A stretch of DNA of 64,000 nt from Entamoeba invadens IP1 (taxonomy: Eukaryota; Evosea; Mastigamoebida; Endamoebidae). The position numbers and the translations under genes were made by a program. This document shows positions 28,753-39,038 of the stretch, piece after piece (the stretch's first letter is position 1; every line of letters begins with the position of its first letter). The notes beneath the pieces are model-generated. The model was not told the DNA's origin. It worked only from the letters and a program-made list of their open reading frames with translations, and made no database searches. The DNA lies in assembly GCF_000330505.1 (NCBI RefSeq), contig NW_004443648.1, forward strand, positions 932,191 through 996,190. The letters are read 5' to 3'.

Positions 28753-29878
28753 TTACAATTCAGATTGACCGAACCCCGTCTTTCCAATGTGGTTTGCGCT
28801 ATCTTGGTGGAACGAAGGGTTCATAACAATTTGATTTGAAAAGAACGGGAGCCCCATAGGTGCTGCGAGTTGTTCCGAGAGCCCCACCAAGTTTTGAACG
28901 TTTAAACAAAATGCGTTGAGGTAATTTGAGTCGATGTTTTGTCCATTCGATGACTCCAAATACCTAAGTATCGATTCATTGTTCATCACAAGACCAGTGA
29001 TTTGTCTTGATATCTCTTCTTTCTCTCCGCCATTAAATAAATTGAGTTTGAGTTGATACTTTGGTGGTTGTCTATTGAATTGTTCGAGAGTTGGGAGTTG
29101 GTGTAGTTGTTGGCATTGTTGTTGTGTGTACCCATTTTGATTAATTGTTTGATTCATGACAACGGGACAACTTGACTCTTCTATTGGAGGGACTTGAATG
29201 AACATAGCAGAACCTCTGTTATGTTTCAAGTGTCGTACTTCCTTTGTTTTGATTAATCCAGTGATGTGGGTATCAGAGTCTGTACTCATCGAATCCCCTC
29301 CCAACTGTGGGGTATACAACCCTTTAGTTTCTTCGCTGAGTGTTTGTGTTTCAGTTTGATTCGGAACTGAGTGCCGTTTCCGGAATTTCTCTTCGTTCTC
29401 TCGCTTCTTTGACACAAACTGACACGACCGCCTATTCATCGTTTTTTCAATTTTCGCTTTGGGCGACGGGGCAGTCTTGGGAGACTGGTTTTGTGGCGTC
29501 TTTTGATTTTGTCTACAGTACTCCTCCCAACCAATTTTCTATTCATTAACATTGAAAAGGTCTTTACTCCACTAGTGATATGAAGGTAACAACATACCAA
29601 TTTGTTAAAGAACAAACCGATTTCAAAGGAAGCCAATTCAGTCTCATTGTTAGCTGTTGTAACGACTTATTAGGAAACAACATGGCTATTTCAAATATCG
29701 ACTTCAAATTGGCCTCCGACATTTCAAGTTTGGGGATGTTCTGCTCTAACAGTGTTTGTTCTTCACTGCTCCAGACTACTGGTGCGGACGTTGGGGATGT
29801 CTCGGAACATACGGACATCTTGTCTGAAGCGAGCAAAGGTGAGATGTTCAGTTGGGTAGTTGTGTTGTAGGTGGCCAT
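28753..29878 (-). CDS. Myb/SANT-domain protein, two exons
   Basis: Exon 1 is 29878-29618 and exon 2 is 29538-28753; the 79-base intron runs from GTTTGT at 29617 to TAG at 29539. The join is in phase and makes a 348-residue protein (MRLNWLPLKS joined to KIGWEEYCRQN). Residues 34-86 hold a Myb-like helix set (VVWSSEEQTLLEQNIPKLE, then IAMLFPNKSLQQLTMRLNW), similar to the W-x-x-E-E-Q-x-x-L-E...LPNK-T-x-x-x-x-x-R-x-x-W form of SANT proteins. The remainder is basic, then Gln/Asn-rich with a predicted helix near the C-terminus. It is likely nuclear and DNA-binding. Confidence 0.7.
29539..29617 (-). other. 79-base spliceosomal intron of the Myb gene
   Basis: It starts GTTTGTTC and ends GAATAG, matching the Entamoeba donor and acceptor consensus. 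Removal keeps the frame and skips the in-phase TAG. A closer TAG after 46 bases would give a stop after about eleven codons. Confidence 0.7.
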
Positions 29879-30881
29879 ATGAATTTAGAGTTTGAAACTG
29901 TCAGTCAACCAAGATTGAGAAGAGACGCCAATTGATGTGTACATTCGGGAAATCTTGCCGTTGACATTTCTTTTCTTTAGTTTTTTTGTGGGATGATCAA
30001 AATATTATTAGGGCTGGACATCACTCACAAACTCCTTGATGTTGTGGGACAGAATAATTACATCGAACACTTTGGATTGTCCATGAAAATGTCAAGTGAA
30101 CTATAAAAGTATAGTTTATTGTACTTCGTATATAAAATTTGTCTTATTTTTTGGCGATAAGAGACAAATTTGTTTTTTTGACACATTTCCATTATTTAAC
30201 TGCGGTTGAACAAGCAATTCATTGGGGTTTTCCCCACGTAATTCGCCTAATAATATCGGAAAACTATTGTAAACATCTTATTCAAAATAGGTGTAATTAA
30301 GTGCAATAGTTTATATGTTATCATTTAATACTCCGATATAATTATGAGGGCAGTAAAAATTGGATTTTTTCGCGTTTTAAAATTTTCGCTACAACTCTAA
30401 AGACAGAACAATGAAAGTAGTAAATATATAGTAAAATAAACAATTCAATTTACAAATCATATTGTTTTCATTTCTGAGTTGATGATAATTTTAATTCTTA
30501 TCTTTGCCTTTTTTTTTGATATAATCCATTTTTTTTGTTTATAAAAACGGGAATAGCATACAAAAACTAAAAGAGATTTTATTTTATAATGAAATTACTT
30601 ATTTTTTTTTTTATGAAAAAAAAACAATAAATTCAGTCGTATTTTTTCCGTTTTGGTATTATAATTAAAAATTTGCTGTATGTTTTTCTTTGTGTTTAAA
30701 TCTATTTTCGCGTTTTAGTTTTCTCAACTCAACAATCCAAAAGTCTTTGAAATCCATAATTTTAATATATTATTAGGTTGCTTATTAATACAGTTTTTAT
30801 TTTTTAAAGGTCAGTTGTACTATTATCAATATTAATAGATACTAATAACACAACTCAAGAGATAAAATACAATAAATGGGT
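29879..30881. other. 1 kb AT-rich spacer
   Basis: No ATG-led frame. A 37-codon open stretch from 30190 resembles a single degenerate ankyrin repeat but is too short to call. Elsewhere poly-T and poly-A tracts dominate. Confidence 0.5.
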
Positions 30882-33068
30882 TCAATACACATACTCGTAA
30901 CACGACGGATCTTGTTCGCTTCTCCTGATATATTCTTTCTCGATGAGATACTCCACCGTGTCCTTGATGAGCGAAATCGTTGGGACAAATTTGCTTGATG
31001 AAATTTTAAACACATCCGCGACCAAATCGTTGTGCGAAATGTACTTTTTCTGTTTCATGATGCGCACTATAAACGACTGCATCACCACTTTACGACTATT
31101 TTGAAGCTCTTTTTCAACATCACTTTCTTTTTCTCTCTCAGTTTGTTCGCTACAGTTGATGACTATTCGCCGAGTCTTCTGACTCAAAAAGAACTCACGC
31201 TTAATACACACCTTCCCTTCACTCTCTTCAATTACACCAAGCCGACGCAACGTCTCGTATGCCGAAAAAACTTGAGCCTTTTGGACATGCCCTTTTGCTT
31301 CCCAATCACTCCCATACTGATTGATTAAATTCATAACACAGAAAGCACTTGTTTGTATTAACAAATCAACTTTAAAACTACCAACTCTGACCAATACCAT
31401 CGCTTTGCCTAAATGATTCAACCACACCAATTTCTTCGACTTCCCCTTCTTTAGATAAAACGCTTCATACTCCTTTTCCGCGGCACTGATGTCTTTGGGC
31501 AATATTTCAGAAGGGACGGTTTCATTACTAAAAGGCCAAACACCCAATGTGAGCACATTGACGTACAACGGTGTTTTAACTTTTTCGTGGAAAAGAACAT
31601 CCAACTCCACGCTACTACTAATGTCACGGTTCATGTGATTTATTTTCGAAATGTACTCACAGCCACACACACTCCTGATTCCTTCAATAACGCATTTCTC
31701 AACACTCTCGTCAAACCCACTGATCGTGTTTAATAACCGTCGGGCGACTAAATTGGTGTTCATCACCATAAAGACGTCTTTGTTCTCAACGCTTTGCAAT
31801 AAATTCATCGAGTTGTCGACTTTGCTTAAAACAACGTCCAACGCTTCTTTGCCAGGACCAACACGTCGTAACAACAAGTCGATATAAAGTGCGATGTATT
31901 TGGGGTGCTCTTCATGGTACATGTTGTCAGGACTATTTAAAAAGTTTGCAACACCGTTTTTAACGCTTTCCATGAAGGCAGAACTCCCCTCAAATACTTT
32001 GAGTAAATCCATAATCTTCAAATAACACCCAATGTACATTTCGATCAATCCAACGTAATTGGTGTTCTTCGTGGGTTTGTACTCGTCGAGTGCCTCTTTC
32101 ATTATTTTGGTTATCCAAAAGGCATATCCCTCATTCAAGTCCGTCAACATTTCTCGTGAATTTGAACACCTCGAAAACGTTGTGTAGAGAAGTGCGATAT
32201 CTTCTTTTATACACCTCTCAAAAATCTTGTTGATGTGCGGCTTTATTTGTTCACGCTTTTTCATCCACATCTCGTCCGACATAACGCTCATAATCTTTTC
32301 AAGTGTAATCGACTCGAGGCAGTTGCCGATCACATTCTGCTCTTTGGACACCTTTAAAAATCCCTCCTTGATATATTCGATGATTTCCAACTCATTGAAT
32401 GTACTTGCAATCCAAGTTTCCGTCTCTTCTGTCAACTGTTTTAAATACGGTTCTTCAAATGAAGACACATATAACCCAATAACATCACTATCCATGACAC
32501 TGTGTAACACTATCAAACTTTTGGTATATTCCCTCACAACTTCCAAACTCTTTCGTTCGTCGGAGACTCTTGCGTGCTGTATTAGTGTCGACGAGATTTC
32601 GTAAAGTTTTTTATTTAAGTTGTCGAAGACGTTTCTCTTCCACTCGATCTTCCCAATATCTCCAACATCTCTAAATCTCGACTTCCCACGCTTCTGCTTG
32701 ATCTCCATTTCAATGACAAATTTGGTTAAGTATTTGCAGACCTTTTTAATACCATTCACCCCATTCTCAAATTGCTTGAAAAGTCTGGTATAATCCGTGA
32801 GAAGTCCGACATCGCTTTCTTTACTCAACTTCTCCGCCGCAGTCATCGTTTGCTTTGTAATGAAATTAAAAATGTCATAATAAAGGCGTTCCTTCAGTGT
32901 GTCATCCAATGATGTGCACAACGAAAAAACGATGTTGTAGAGCATCATGTATTCACTGCTCTCGCTCACCTCCTCCGAGTCCATCATCGTTTGGAATTTC
33001 GAAAAAAGTGTTGTTTGTTGTTCTTTGTATTGTTCTTCGGTACAATTCTTGGGGAAGAGTGATTGCAT
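30882..33068 (-). CDS. Cullin-family ubiquitin ligase scaffold
   Basis: The 728-residue length is normal for a cullin. The C-terminal winged-helix/neddylation domain is unmistakable: FIVRIMKQKK, HNDLVADVF, FVPTISLIKDTVEYLIEKEYI and YEYVY. The conserved NEDD8 acceptor is the Lys of RIMK, about residue 672. Upstream, the cullin-homology region includes LLIQTSAFCVMNLIN, and the N-terminal 380 residues are helical cullin repeats. It organises a RING E3 ligase through RBX1. N-terminal divergence prevents assignment to the CUL1, CUL3 or CUL4 subgroup. Confidence 0.9.
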   Translation of the reverse strand: MQSLFPKNCTEEQYKEQQTTLFSKFQTMMDSEEVSESSEYMMLYNIVFSLCTSLDDTLKERLYYDIFNFITKQTMTAAEKLSKESDVGLLTDYTRLFKQFENGVNGIKKVCKYLTKFVIEMEIKQKRGKSRFRDVGDIGKIEWKRNVFDNLNKKLYEISSTLIQHARVSDERKSLEVVREYTKSLIVLHSVMDSDVIGLYVSSFEEPYLKQLTEETETWIASTFNELEIIEYIKEGFLKVSKEQNVIGNCLESITLEKIMSVMSDEMWMKKREQIKPHINKIFERCIKEDIALLYTTFSRCSNSREMLTDLNEGYAFWITKIMKEALDEYKPTKNTNYVGLIEMYIGCYLKIMDLLKVFEGSSAFMESVKNGVANFLNSPDNMYHEEHPKYIALYIDLLLRRVGPGKEALDVVLSKVDNSMNLLQSVENKDVFMVMNTNLVARRLLNTISGFDESVEKCVIEGIRSVCGCEYISKINHMNRDISSSVELDVLFHEKVKTPLYVNVLTLGVWPFSNETVPSEILPKDISAAEKEYEAFYLKKGKSKKLVWLNHLGKAMVLVRVGSFKVDLLIQTSAFCVMNLINQYGSDWEAKGHVQKAQVFSAYETLRRLGVIEESEGKVCIKREFFLSQKTRRIVINCSEQTEREKESDVEKELQNSRKVVMQSFIVRIMKQKKYISHNDLVADVFKISSSKFVPTISLIKDTVEYLIEKEYIRRSEQDPSCYEYVY

Positions 33069-33480
33069 TGAAACTAGTTTTTTTTAGTTCACTATTAATA
33101 TGTTCACGTCAATCACTTTCTTTTTCTCTGAGATTTTTTTCTTGTTGTTTTTTTGTGAATCTATTATTATTACAACAATTAATTATACCAGTATTTATAT
33201 TAAAATAAGTTAATTATTAATTACTTTTTTAATAATTGATAGTAATAATTTATAACCAATTTTTTTAAACTATTTTAAATTTAATTTTAACCATAACACA
33301 TCAATTCAGTCAATAATTAATTATTATATTACTAGAAGTAATAATAAATAAAATATCATTGTGATTAAATGACAAATGTCGATCACAAAAGTTGATTACG
33401 ATGATAAAAAATAATACATTTAATATATTTAATTTATTTTGATAGTAACAAACAAATGAGTGAACACAAAATAATAAAAC
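33069..33480. other. AT-rich spacer
   Basis: TTA/TAA-rich sequence between the divergent 5' end of the cullin gene and the 3' end of the TLDc gene; nothing recognisable. Confidence 0.5.
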
Positions 33481-34011
33481 TCATTCACTTATTTGAATAA
33501 GGAGTATCCTCTCGACCGAAAATTGTTGACCGCTCAGTCCAAGTAATGTAGAGTCTTTAAGTTCCGGGTAAGTATTTTGAATATTATAACAATAACTATT
33601 AAAAGTGTTTGGTTTTCCAATTCGAATTCCGCCTTTAAATCCGATCCTGAAAAGACTATATTCCTCATCAGAATTAGGCATATAAAAGCACCTGTGGTTA
33701 TTCTTTATAGTAAAAAATTGCTTTGGTTTTGTTAATGGTGACATAGTGTTTTTAAGTGAGAACACAAAGTGCGATGGGTCATCGACACTAAGACAAAGTT
33801 CCCTTACAGAACCCTTGTTGTAACACCCAAAAACGTTTCCAGCTTTGTCGATGATGACGTAGTAGATGTGCGATCTGTGAAGAACCAAATTTCCGATGAG
33901 ACTAAGGTTAATAGGGTCGATGTCGGTATCATAAATAATATTGAACTTTTTGAAGCCACACCACCCTTGCAGTGTTTCCAATAAGTCACTTGTTATTTTC
34001 TCTTGCTCCAT
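33481..34011 (-). CDS. Entamoeba-type TLDc-like single-domain protein
   Basis: The 176-residue protein is the cleanest of three such domains here. Visible blocks are FKKFNIIYDTDIDP, AGNVFGCYNKGSV, DPSHFVFSLKN, a YSLFRIGFKGGIRIGKPN block and the final VERILLIQ strand. GNVFG corresponds to the G-x-x-FG of TLDc/OXR1 proteins. Entamoeba genomes are known to carry an expanded family of such proteins. No membrane segment or signal peptide is seen. A role in oxidative-stress tolerance or V-ATPase regulation is only inferred. Confidence 0.6.
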   Translation of the reverse strand: MEQEKITSDLLETLQGWCGFKKFNIIYDTDIDPINLSLIGNLVLHRSHIYYVIIDKAGNVFGCYNKGSVRELCLSVDDPSHFVFSLKNTMSPLTKPKQFFTIKNNHRCFYMPNSDEEYSLFRIGFKGGIRIGKPNTFNSYCYNIQNTYPELKDSTLLGLSGQQFSVERILLIQISE

Positions 34012-34391
34012 ACTGTGACTTGAAGTTTTCTAAAAAAGCCAAAAATTTTTAATATTTAAAGTATAAAATAAATCATAATCTTATGGTAAATGGATTATTG
34101 AATAATAGAATTATTATTTATAATTCTAATGGAGCTAAATATTTTTACTATTTATTATCATATCTTTATTATTTGTATATAATAAAAGAAAAATATTGAT
34201 GATAATAAAATAATTATTATTAAAATAATTATTGTTGATTATAACAGTTTAAATGTTTTTCGGAAATTTTTTAAAAGTATTCAACAATTCATTCATAATT
34301 GAATCACAAACACTCATTTTGTTTTTTTTCACGAAATTGACGGAACGAAAAAGCTTATGGGCGTAAATTATGAAACAAGGTCCATTAAACA
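34012..34391. other. Divergent intergenic region between TLDc and FHA-kinase genes
   Basis: AT-rich, with TTA/TAA runs near 34100-34240; it must contain the promoters of both divergent genes. No clear GAAC element was found. Confidence 0.4.
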
Positions 34392-35714
34392 ATGTCAATT
34401 AAAGGACAAAGCATTATACAGCCCGGTCCGAACAAAGCGATTCCTGGAAAACCACTCGTATTTCTAAAATCAAACACAACGTCAAAACCAGATTTGGAGA
34501 TCAACCAGACACCTTTTATCCTTGGAAGGTCCAACACTGTTTGTGGATATAAAGAAGACGTGATCAGTAATCGCCACTGTGTAATTATTGAGTGCACACC
34601 ACTAGACTCAGACCTCACAAACATCAAAAAATTCTGCACCATCGACAAGTCAACAAATGGAACCTACATCAACAACGAAAGAACACAAAGGGGACAAGCC
34701 CAAGAGATAAGATGCTACGACGAGTTGTCTGTACTAAGACCACATGTGGACAAAGACTCTGTGAGTTATTGTTTTATTGACTTGCAAGTTTTTGAAGTGG
34801 AAAACACAGCGTGCAATGTTTTTAAAAAATATGAAATTGGGAAGTTTTTAGGAAGTGGTGGGGCTGGAGTTGTGAGAGAAGTGACCAACGGAGGGGAGAA
34901 ATTTGCAATGAAGATACTTTTGGTTTTAGACTTGAGTGAGAAAAAAAGTAAAAATGTTGAACGAGAGTGCGATTTGCTCAAGAAACTTGACCACAAAAAC
35001 ATTGTAAAGTTTATTGAATGTCTCAATGGAAGCTATTTCAAGTACATTGTCATGGAGTATGTTGAAGGACATGATCTGTTTCATCTAATATTTACGAACA
35101 AGCTGATGAATGAAAAATACATACGTAACATCGCGAAACAGCTTTTCGAAGCGCTGAAATACCTCCACTCGCTCGGTGTCATACACAGAGACATTAAACC
35201 CGAAAACGTTATGATAACAAAAGACCAGATTGTCAAACTGACGGACTTCGGTTTTGGAAAGAAGGTCGACGACACACACTACGCCGAGACCCTTTGTGGA
35301 ACGGATATGTACGCACCACCAGAAATACTCCGAGGCGTTGTTTATGATGGGTTCAAAACAGACGTCTGGAGTGCGGGTGTTTTGATGTTTGTAATGTCGA
35401 CCAAGGAATACCCCTTTGTTTTTAATGATGAAGACGATGCAGAGGTAAAGGCTGTTGGACACATTTTAAAAAACGAGATTTGCCCAAATAAAGACTTTAA
35501 TGAACGTTCTGAAATGTTAAAAGACTTGATTGGGAACATGCTTGTCCTTGACCCACAGAAAAGACTTGGTTTTGCGACTTGCCTTGAGCACGAGTTTTTT
35601 GAAGACGATAAGACGAATGTGGATTTTCCAATCAATTGCCAACAAAAAAGAATGGGCGAATTGTTTGGATATTCACAAAGTAAAAGTGCGTTTTGTATTT
35701 TTTACACCATTTGA
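34392..35714 (+). CDS. FHA-domain serine/threonine kinase (Rad53/Chk2/Dun1-like, CAMK group)
   Basis: The protein has 440 residues. The N-terminal FHA domain (about 25-125) shows FILGRSN, ISNRHC and the NGTYINN loop that bind phosphothreonine. The kinase domain (about 146-405) is complete: LGSGGAGVV glycine loop, FAMKIL lysine, HRDIKPENVM catalytic loop, DFGFG, and GTDMYAPPEIL in place of APE. FHA followed by a CAMK-type kinase is the Chk2/Rad53/Cds1/Dun1 arrangement used in DNA-damage checkpoints. A second FHA or an SQ/TQ cluster is absent, so it is closer in layout to Dun1/Cds1. The C-terminus is short. Confidence 0.9.
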   Translation: MSIKGQSIIQPGPNKAIPGKPLVFLKSNTTSKPDLEINQTPFILGRSNTVCGYKEDVISNRHCVIIECTPLDSDLTNIKKFCTIDKSTNGTYINNERTQRGQAQEIRCYDELSVLRPHVDKDSVSYCFIDLQVFEVENTACNVFKKYEIGKFLGSGGAGVVREVTNGGEKFAMKILLVLDLSEKKSKNVERECDLLKKLDHKNIVKFIECLNGSYFKYIVMEYVEGHDLFHLIFTNKLMNEKYIRNIAKQLFEALKYLHSLGVIHRDIKPENVMITKDQIVKLTDFGFGKKVDDTHYAETLCGTDMYAPPEILRGVVYDGFKTDVWSAGVLMFVMSTKEYPFVFNDEDDAEVKAVGHILKNEICPNKDFNERSEMLKDLIGNMLVLDPQKRLGFATCLEHEFFEDDKTNVDFPINCQQKRMGELFGYSQSKSAFCIFYTI

Positions 35715-35843
35715 ATGGTTTCAAAAATCTTATTTTTTGCAAAAAAAGTGAAGTAATTTATGTATTGGAGTTTAGGAAAAAAATATAAATTGGGTTTAAA
35801 AACATTTCAAATTGTTGAGATTATAGAAGATTACCCAAAATAT

Positions 35844-35851
35844 AATGAACT
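35844..35851 (+). promoter_or_regulatory. GAAC-type core promoter element
   Basis: AATGAACT is an exact match to the Entamoeba GAAC consensus and lies 14 bases before the ATG at 35865. The consensus is known from E. histolytica promoters; use here is inferred. Confidence 0.45.
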
Positions 35852-35864
35852 ATTAAACTAGTTG

Positions 35865-36437
35865 ATGCCAAAGACACCCTTCAGGAGAAAAACACGAAAG
35901 TACACACGCGAGTTAGCAGAGCAAAAAGAGCAAAAGAAACTTGACGAGGATCAACAACAAAAGACGACAGAAGCAGAAATCCCTCCTTTCGGTGTTCAAA
36001 AGACACTACTTGATACCCCACCCACATCAAAGACTCGGGTTAAAGACCGTGAAGAAAAAGAAGAGGGTCTATTAACTGATTCGGACGAATCCCCCAATCG
36101 GATTTCCTGCACATCGCAACAAAAAGAGGTTGTTCGCAACTCCGTTTCTCTTGCCGAGTCCCCCAAACACATTAAACAGAAAAAGCCTCGCAAAGAGCGA
36201 GTTGATCGGCCAACTTGCTCCATTGAATTGCTTCCGGATGTTGCGGATGATCCCTCACAATACTCTTTACCCAAAAGGCAGATTGCTCTAACATTCAAGA
36301 ACTTAGCAAATTATGGGAAGTGTGGCTCCCTTCGAGTCAAAGAGCTTGAAAGGCGAGTATACAGGTGGATGCTTCCTGTTTTGGAACAACCCTTGACTTT
36401 TGTATATCCAAAGAGTACACCCGAACATCAGCCATAG
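35865..36437 (+). CDS. Hypothetical basic, probably nuclear protein
   Basis: The frame begins at TTG 35862, but the ATG at 35865 is preferred and gives 190 residues. The N-terminus is Arg/Lys-rich (MPKTPFRRKTRKYTRELAEQ) and resembles a nuclear localisation signal. The centre is disordered with several SP/TP sites (DTPPTSK, ESPNR, ESPKH). Residues 125-185 (SIELLPDV, then LPKRQIALTFKNLANYG, then RVKELERRVYRWM) look folded, perhaps a small helical domain. I recognise no family. Confidence 0.6.
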   Translation: MPKTPFRRKTRKYTRELAEQKEQKKLDEDQQQKTTEAEIPPFGVQKTLLDTPPTSKTRVKDREEKEEGLLTDSDESPNRISCTSQQKEVVRNSVSLAESPKHIKQKKPRKERVDRPTCSIELLPDVADDPSQYSLPKRQIALTFKNLANYGKCGSLRVKELERRVYRWMLPVLEQPLTFVYPKSTPEHQP

Positions 36438-36606
36438 TCTTCAATATAAGTATTTGACATGACACAAAGTACGCTCACCTGAATTCGATTTTTTTTGTTT
36501 CTTTGCTTTTTAGCTTTTGTATGTCGTTGTTTTATAACCAAATAATTGAACGAAATGCTACTGTTGAGCGTTCTATGAATGTCTCAAAAAAAGGAAAAGA
36601 AATGAA

Positions 36607-37668
36607 TCAATAATTCCAAGCACTTGCGATGAGAGCGGAGATGTCACTTGGCGTGACACTTTTGAAAAAGCCTTTGTTCTGTTTGTCAAACGAAATCAAG
36701 TCGTCAAGATTTCCTCCACGACTCACTACTAATTTGACAAACCCTACTACTAAACTAACAATCCCAGAGAACACGTTGGCTTCTTTACAAATTGTCCCTG
36801 ATATGAGTTGATCATATATCGGGCAAGTGTTGTGGACTGACAATTGTCGTGCAAAGAAACAGACTAACAGTCCATAGACCTGTTGTTTCACAATTAAATT
36901 GTCGTCATAATTTGATGCGAAGTCCGGGTCTTCTTTCCCCAATCGTGTCACAACGACTCTCCATAGGGACTCGGGGTGGAACTCGATTTTTTCTTTTTGA
37001 ATTGGACACTTTGAAATTACGTTGTTCATTAAATACACAACTAGCGTGTATGTAGCAGCTTCCGTTATTTTAAGAACATCTTCACTTGTTTTTTCTAGGT
37101 TTTCAACAGTCAATTTGCCCATATAATACTCACAAAAGATCACAAAAAAGACGGTGACGATATCACCAAATCCTTGGAAATACCCCGGGTTGGGATAGTA
37201 GTGCTCATACATTCTTTTGATTCTTCTCATCCGCACACGGACGTCTGCCCTTTTAAATACGTCGACGTACCCTTCTGGAAACATGCGAACGACATCGACT
37301 TCAATAGTCTTCTCTTGCTTCTTGTCCAATTGAAATGAGTCACACTCCGCAGCTTCAGTCCAATAATCGTTGTACAACTGGTGTGAGCATAAAGTAATTA
37401 CTTCGTCGAAAGTAATACCCTCTGTTGCAAAATAATACCACACAACCGGTCTTATTTCTTTCGCAATTCCATTTCTCACATCAAAAAAGAGTTTTTGCCT
37501 GTTATTTGTTTTAATATCTTTGAGAACGTCCACGGCTTTTGATTTGTTTCCTTCATAAGTCGTTGTATGTTGAAATGACCCGGAGACTTTTTTAATCACA
37601 CTATTTGGGTACAAACGTTCAATTTGTTGTATTTTCAAATATGCAGTGTCTTTGATATCGTCCTCCAT
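36607..37668 (-). CDS. TBC-domain Rab GTPase-activating protein
   Basis: The protein has 353 residues, almost all TBC domain. Visible are RNGIAKEIRPVVWYYFATEGI (R-x-G-I-x-x-x-x-R-x-x-x-W), IEVDVVRMFPE carrying the catalytic arginine finger of I-x-x-D-x-x-R, and NPGYFQGFGDIV carrying the glutamine finger of Y-x-QG. With both fingers present the protein should stimulate GTP hydrolysis on a Rab. The N-terminal 60 residues are not recognised. It probably acts in vesicle traffic; its Rab partner cannot be read from the sequence. Confidence 0.85.
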   Translation of the reverse strand: MEDDIKDTAYLKIQQIERLYPNSVIKKVSGSFQHTTTYEGNKSKAVDVLKDIKTNNRQKLFFDVRNGIAKEIRPVVWYYFATEGITFDEVITLCSHQLYNDYWTEAAECDSFQLDKKQEKTIEVDVVRMFPEGYVDVFKRADVRVRMRRIKRMYEHYYPNPGYFQGFGDIVTVFFVIFCEYYMGKLTVENLEKTSEDVLKITEAATYTLVVYLMNNVISKCPIQKEKIEFHPESLWRVVVTRLGKEDPDFASNYDDNLIVKQQVYGLLVCFFARQLSVHNTCPIYDQLISGTICKEANVFSGIVSLVVGFVKLVVSRGGNLDDLISFDKQNKGFFKSVTPSDISALIASAWNY

Positions 37669-37763
37669 TCCATTTTCTAGTTCGTAAAACTAAAAATTTT
37701 GGTTTCGTTCTTTTTATTTCAAATATCCAAAAATAAAACACACTTTATACAATTAAAAACTGC

Positions 37764-39038
37764 CTATTGAATACAACAGGACTCAGAAAGTGTCTTCCTT
37801 CTTTTATTTTTCACTGGAGTGTGTTTCAGAGGCTCTTTGATGAAGTGGAAATTCGACACATCAAGTAATGAACACTCCACAAACACGTTCTTTTGAATTG
37901 TAAGGTCTCTGTATGTTGGTATACTTTTCAAACTTCTGCACTGAAAGAATGCGAATTCTCCTATACTCTTGACACACTCAGAACACTCAACAATGCCCAA
38001 TTCATAACACTTGTAAAAACACTTCTTTGAGAGTTTGAAGACTCTGTTATTTAATACAACACGTTTGAGAGATCGACACATCATGAAACACTCAGTTGGA
38101 ATAACACAAACACCACTTGGCACTGAGATAGAAGACAACGCTGTGCATCCCAAGAAACACCGTTTACCCATGACTTCCAATTGCTCAGGCAAGACTATGT
38201 TTTGAAGTGACCAGCAATCCTCAAAACTACTTTCTCCAAAAGAAGTGACTTGAGTGATATTCTCAATTTTAGTGAGTTTGGAGCATCCTTTGAATATCAA
38301 ATTGTTGATGGAAACCACGTGTTTTGAGAAATGGACCTCACAAAGAGAACAACAGTTCAGAAAAGCAGAAGTTCCAATTTCGACGATATTGTCGTGGAAA
38401 CTTAACAAGGAAAGTGCCTTGCATTCTTCAAACGTGGAGTTTCCAATTGACGATACGGAGGGGGGAATACTCAATGTACTCAATGAATAACATTTCTGAA
38501 AACAAAAGTCTGGGAGGCGAAGGATCCACTCATTCAGTTTGGCGTCTTTCAAAAAGTCGCAAAAGGCAAAACACCCCACCGACAACTGTTTCACGTTTTC
38601 TGGCAAGACAAAGTCAATCAGTGTAAAACATTTTGTGAAGCAAAATGGTTGTAACGCTTTGACTTCTTTTGGAATTGTTTTACCGAGTGTCATCACGTCG
38701 CTCTTATAATAAGTAATGAGACCAAATGAGATGTTCTTCCGTTGCTTTGAAAGTGCTAAGTATTGTGCGTATGTGAAGTTGATGTATTTGTATGAGTTAA
38801 TATCATTAAGGATGAGATCTGAGTCGGAGTATATGTATTGAGTCTCCAACCCTTTAAAGAAGAACATCGTCGTTTGTGAAATAGGAATCGGGTTGTAGTG
38901 GAATTTGTCTAGAGTGTCTTTGTATTTCTTGCACACACAAATCAGGTTCAAAAAGTCGTTTGGAATCAAAAAGTACTTCGATACTATCATCGCAGAGTAG
39001 CTGTCTAAGTGTGATGATACGTGGCTTGATTCACTCAT
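37764..39038 (-). CDS. BspA-like leucine-rich-repeat protein with CaaX box
   Basis: The protein has 424 residues. Residues 1-110 are the short N-terminal domain common to Entamoeba BspA proteins (YFLIPNDFLNLICVCKKYKD). Residues 120-400 contain about ten LRR_5 repeats of about 23 residues, such as LSTLSIPPSVSSIGNSTFEE and QNIVLPEQLEVMGKRCFLG. There is no signal peptide. The C-terminus RRKTLSESCCIQ ends in a CaaX-type box (CCIQ) after a basic patch, predicting farnesylation and membrane attachment; such boxes are known in E. histolytica BspA-like proteins. The bacterial BspA family mediates adhesion; here the exact role is unknown. Confidence 0.85.
   Translation of the reverse strand: MSESSHVSSHLDSYSAMIVSKYFLIPNDFLNLICVCKKYKDTLDKFHYNPIPISQTTMFFFKGLETQYIYSDSDLILNDINSYKYINFTYAQYLALSKQRKNISFGLITYYKSDVMTLGKTIPKEVKALQPFCFTKCFTLIDFVLPENVKQLSVGCFAFCDFLKDAKLNEWILRLPDFCFQKCYSLSTLSIPPSVSSIGNSTFEECKALSLLSFHDNIVEIGTSAFLNCCSLCEVHFSKHVVSINNLIFKGCSKLTKIENITQVTSFGESSFEDCWSLQNIVLPEQLEVMGKRCFLGCTALSSISVPSGVCVIPTECFMMCRSLKRVVLNNRVFKLSKKCFYKCYELGIVECSECVKSIGEFAFFQCRSLKSIPTYRDLTIQKNVFVECSLLDVSNFHFIKEPLKHTPVKNKRRKTLSESCCIQ

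Noticed and set aside
30190..30300. Ankyrin-like stretch (TAVEQAIHWGFPHVIRLIIS)
   Set aside because: Only about one repeat long, no start codon and no continuation in any frame; not enough to call a pseudogene.
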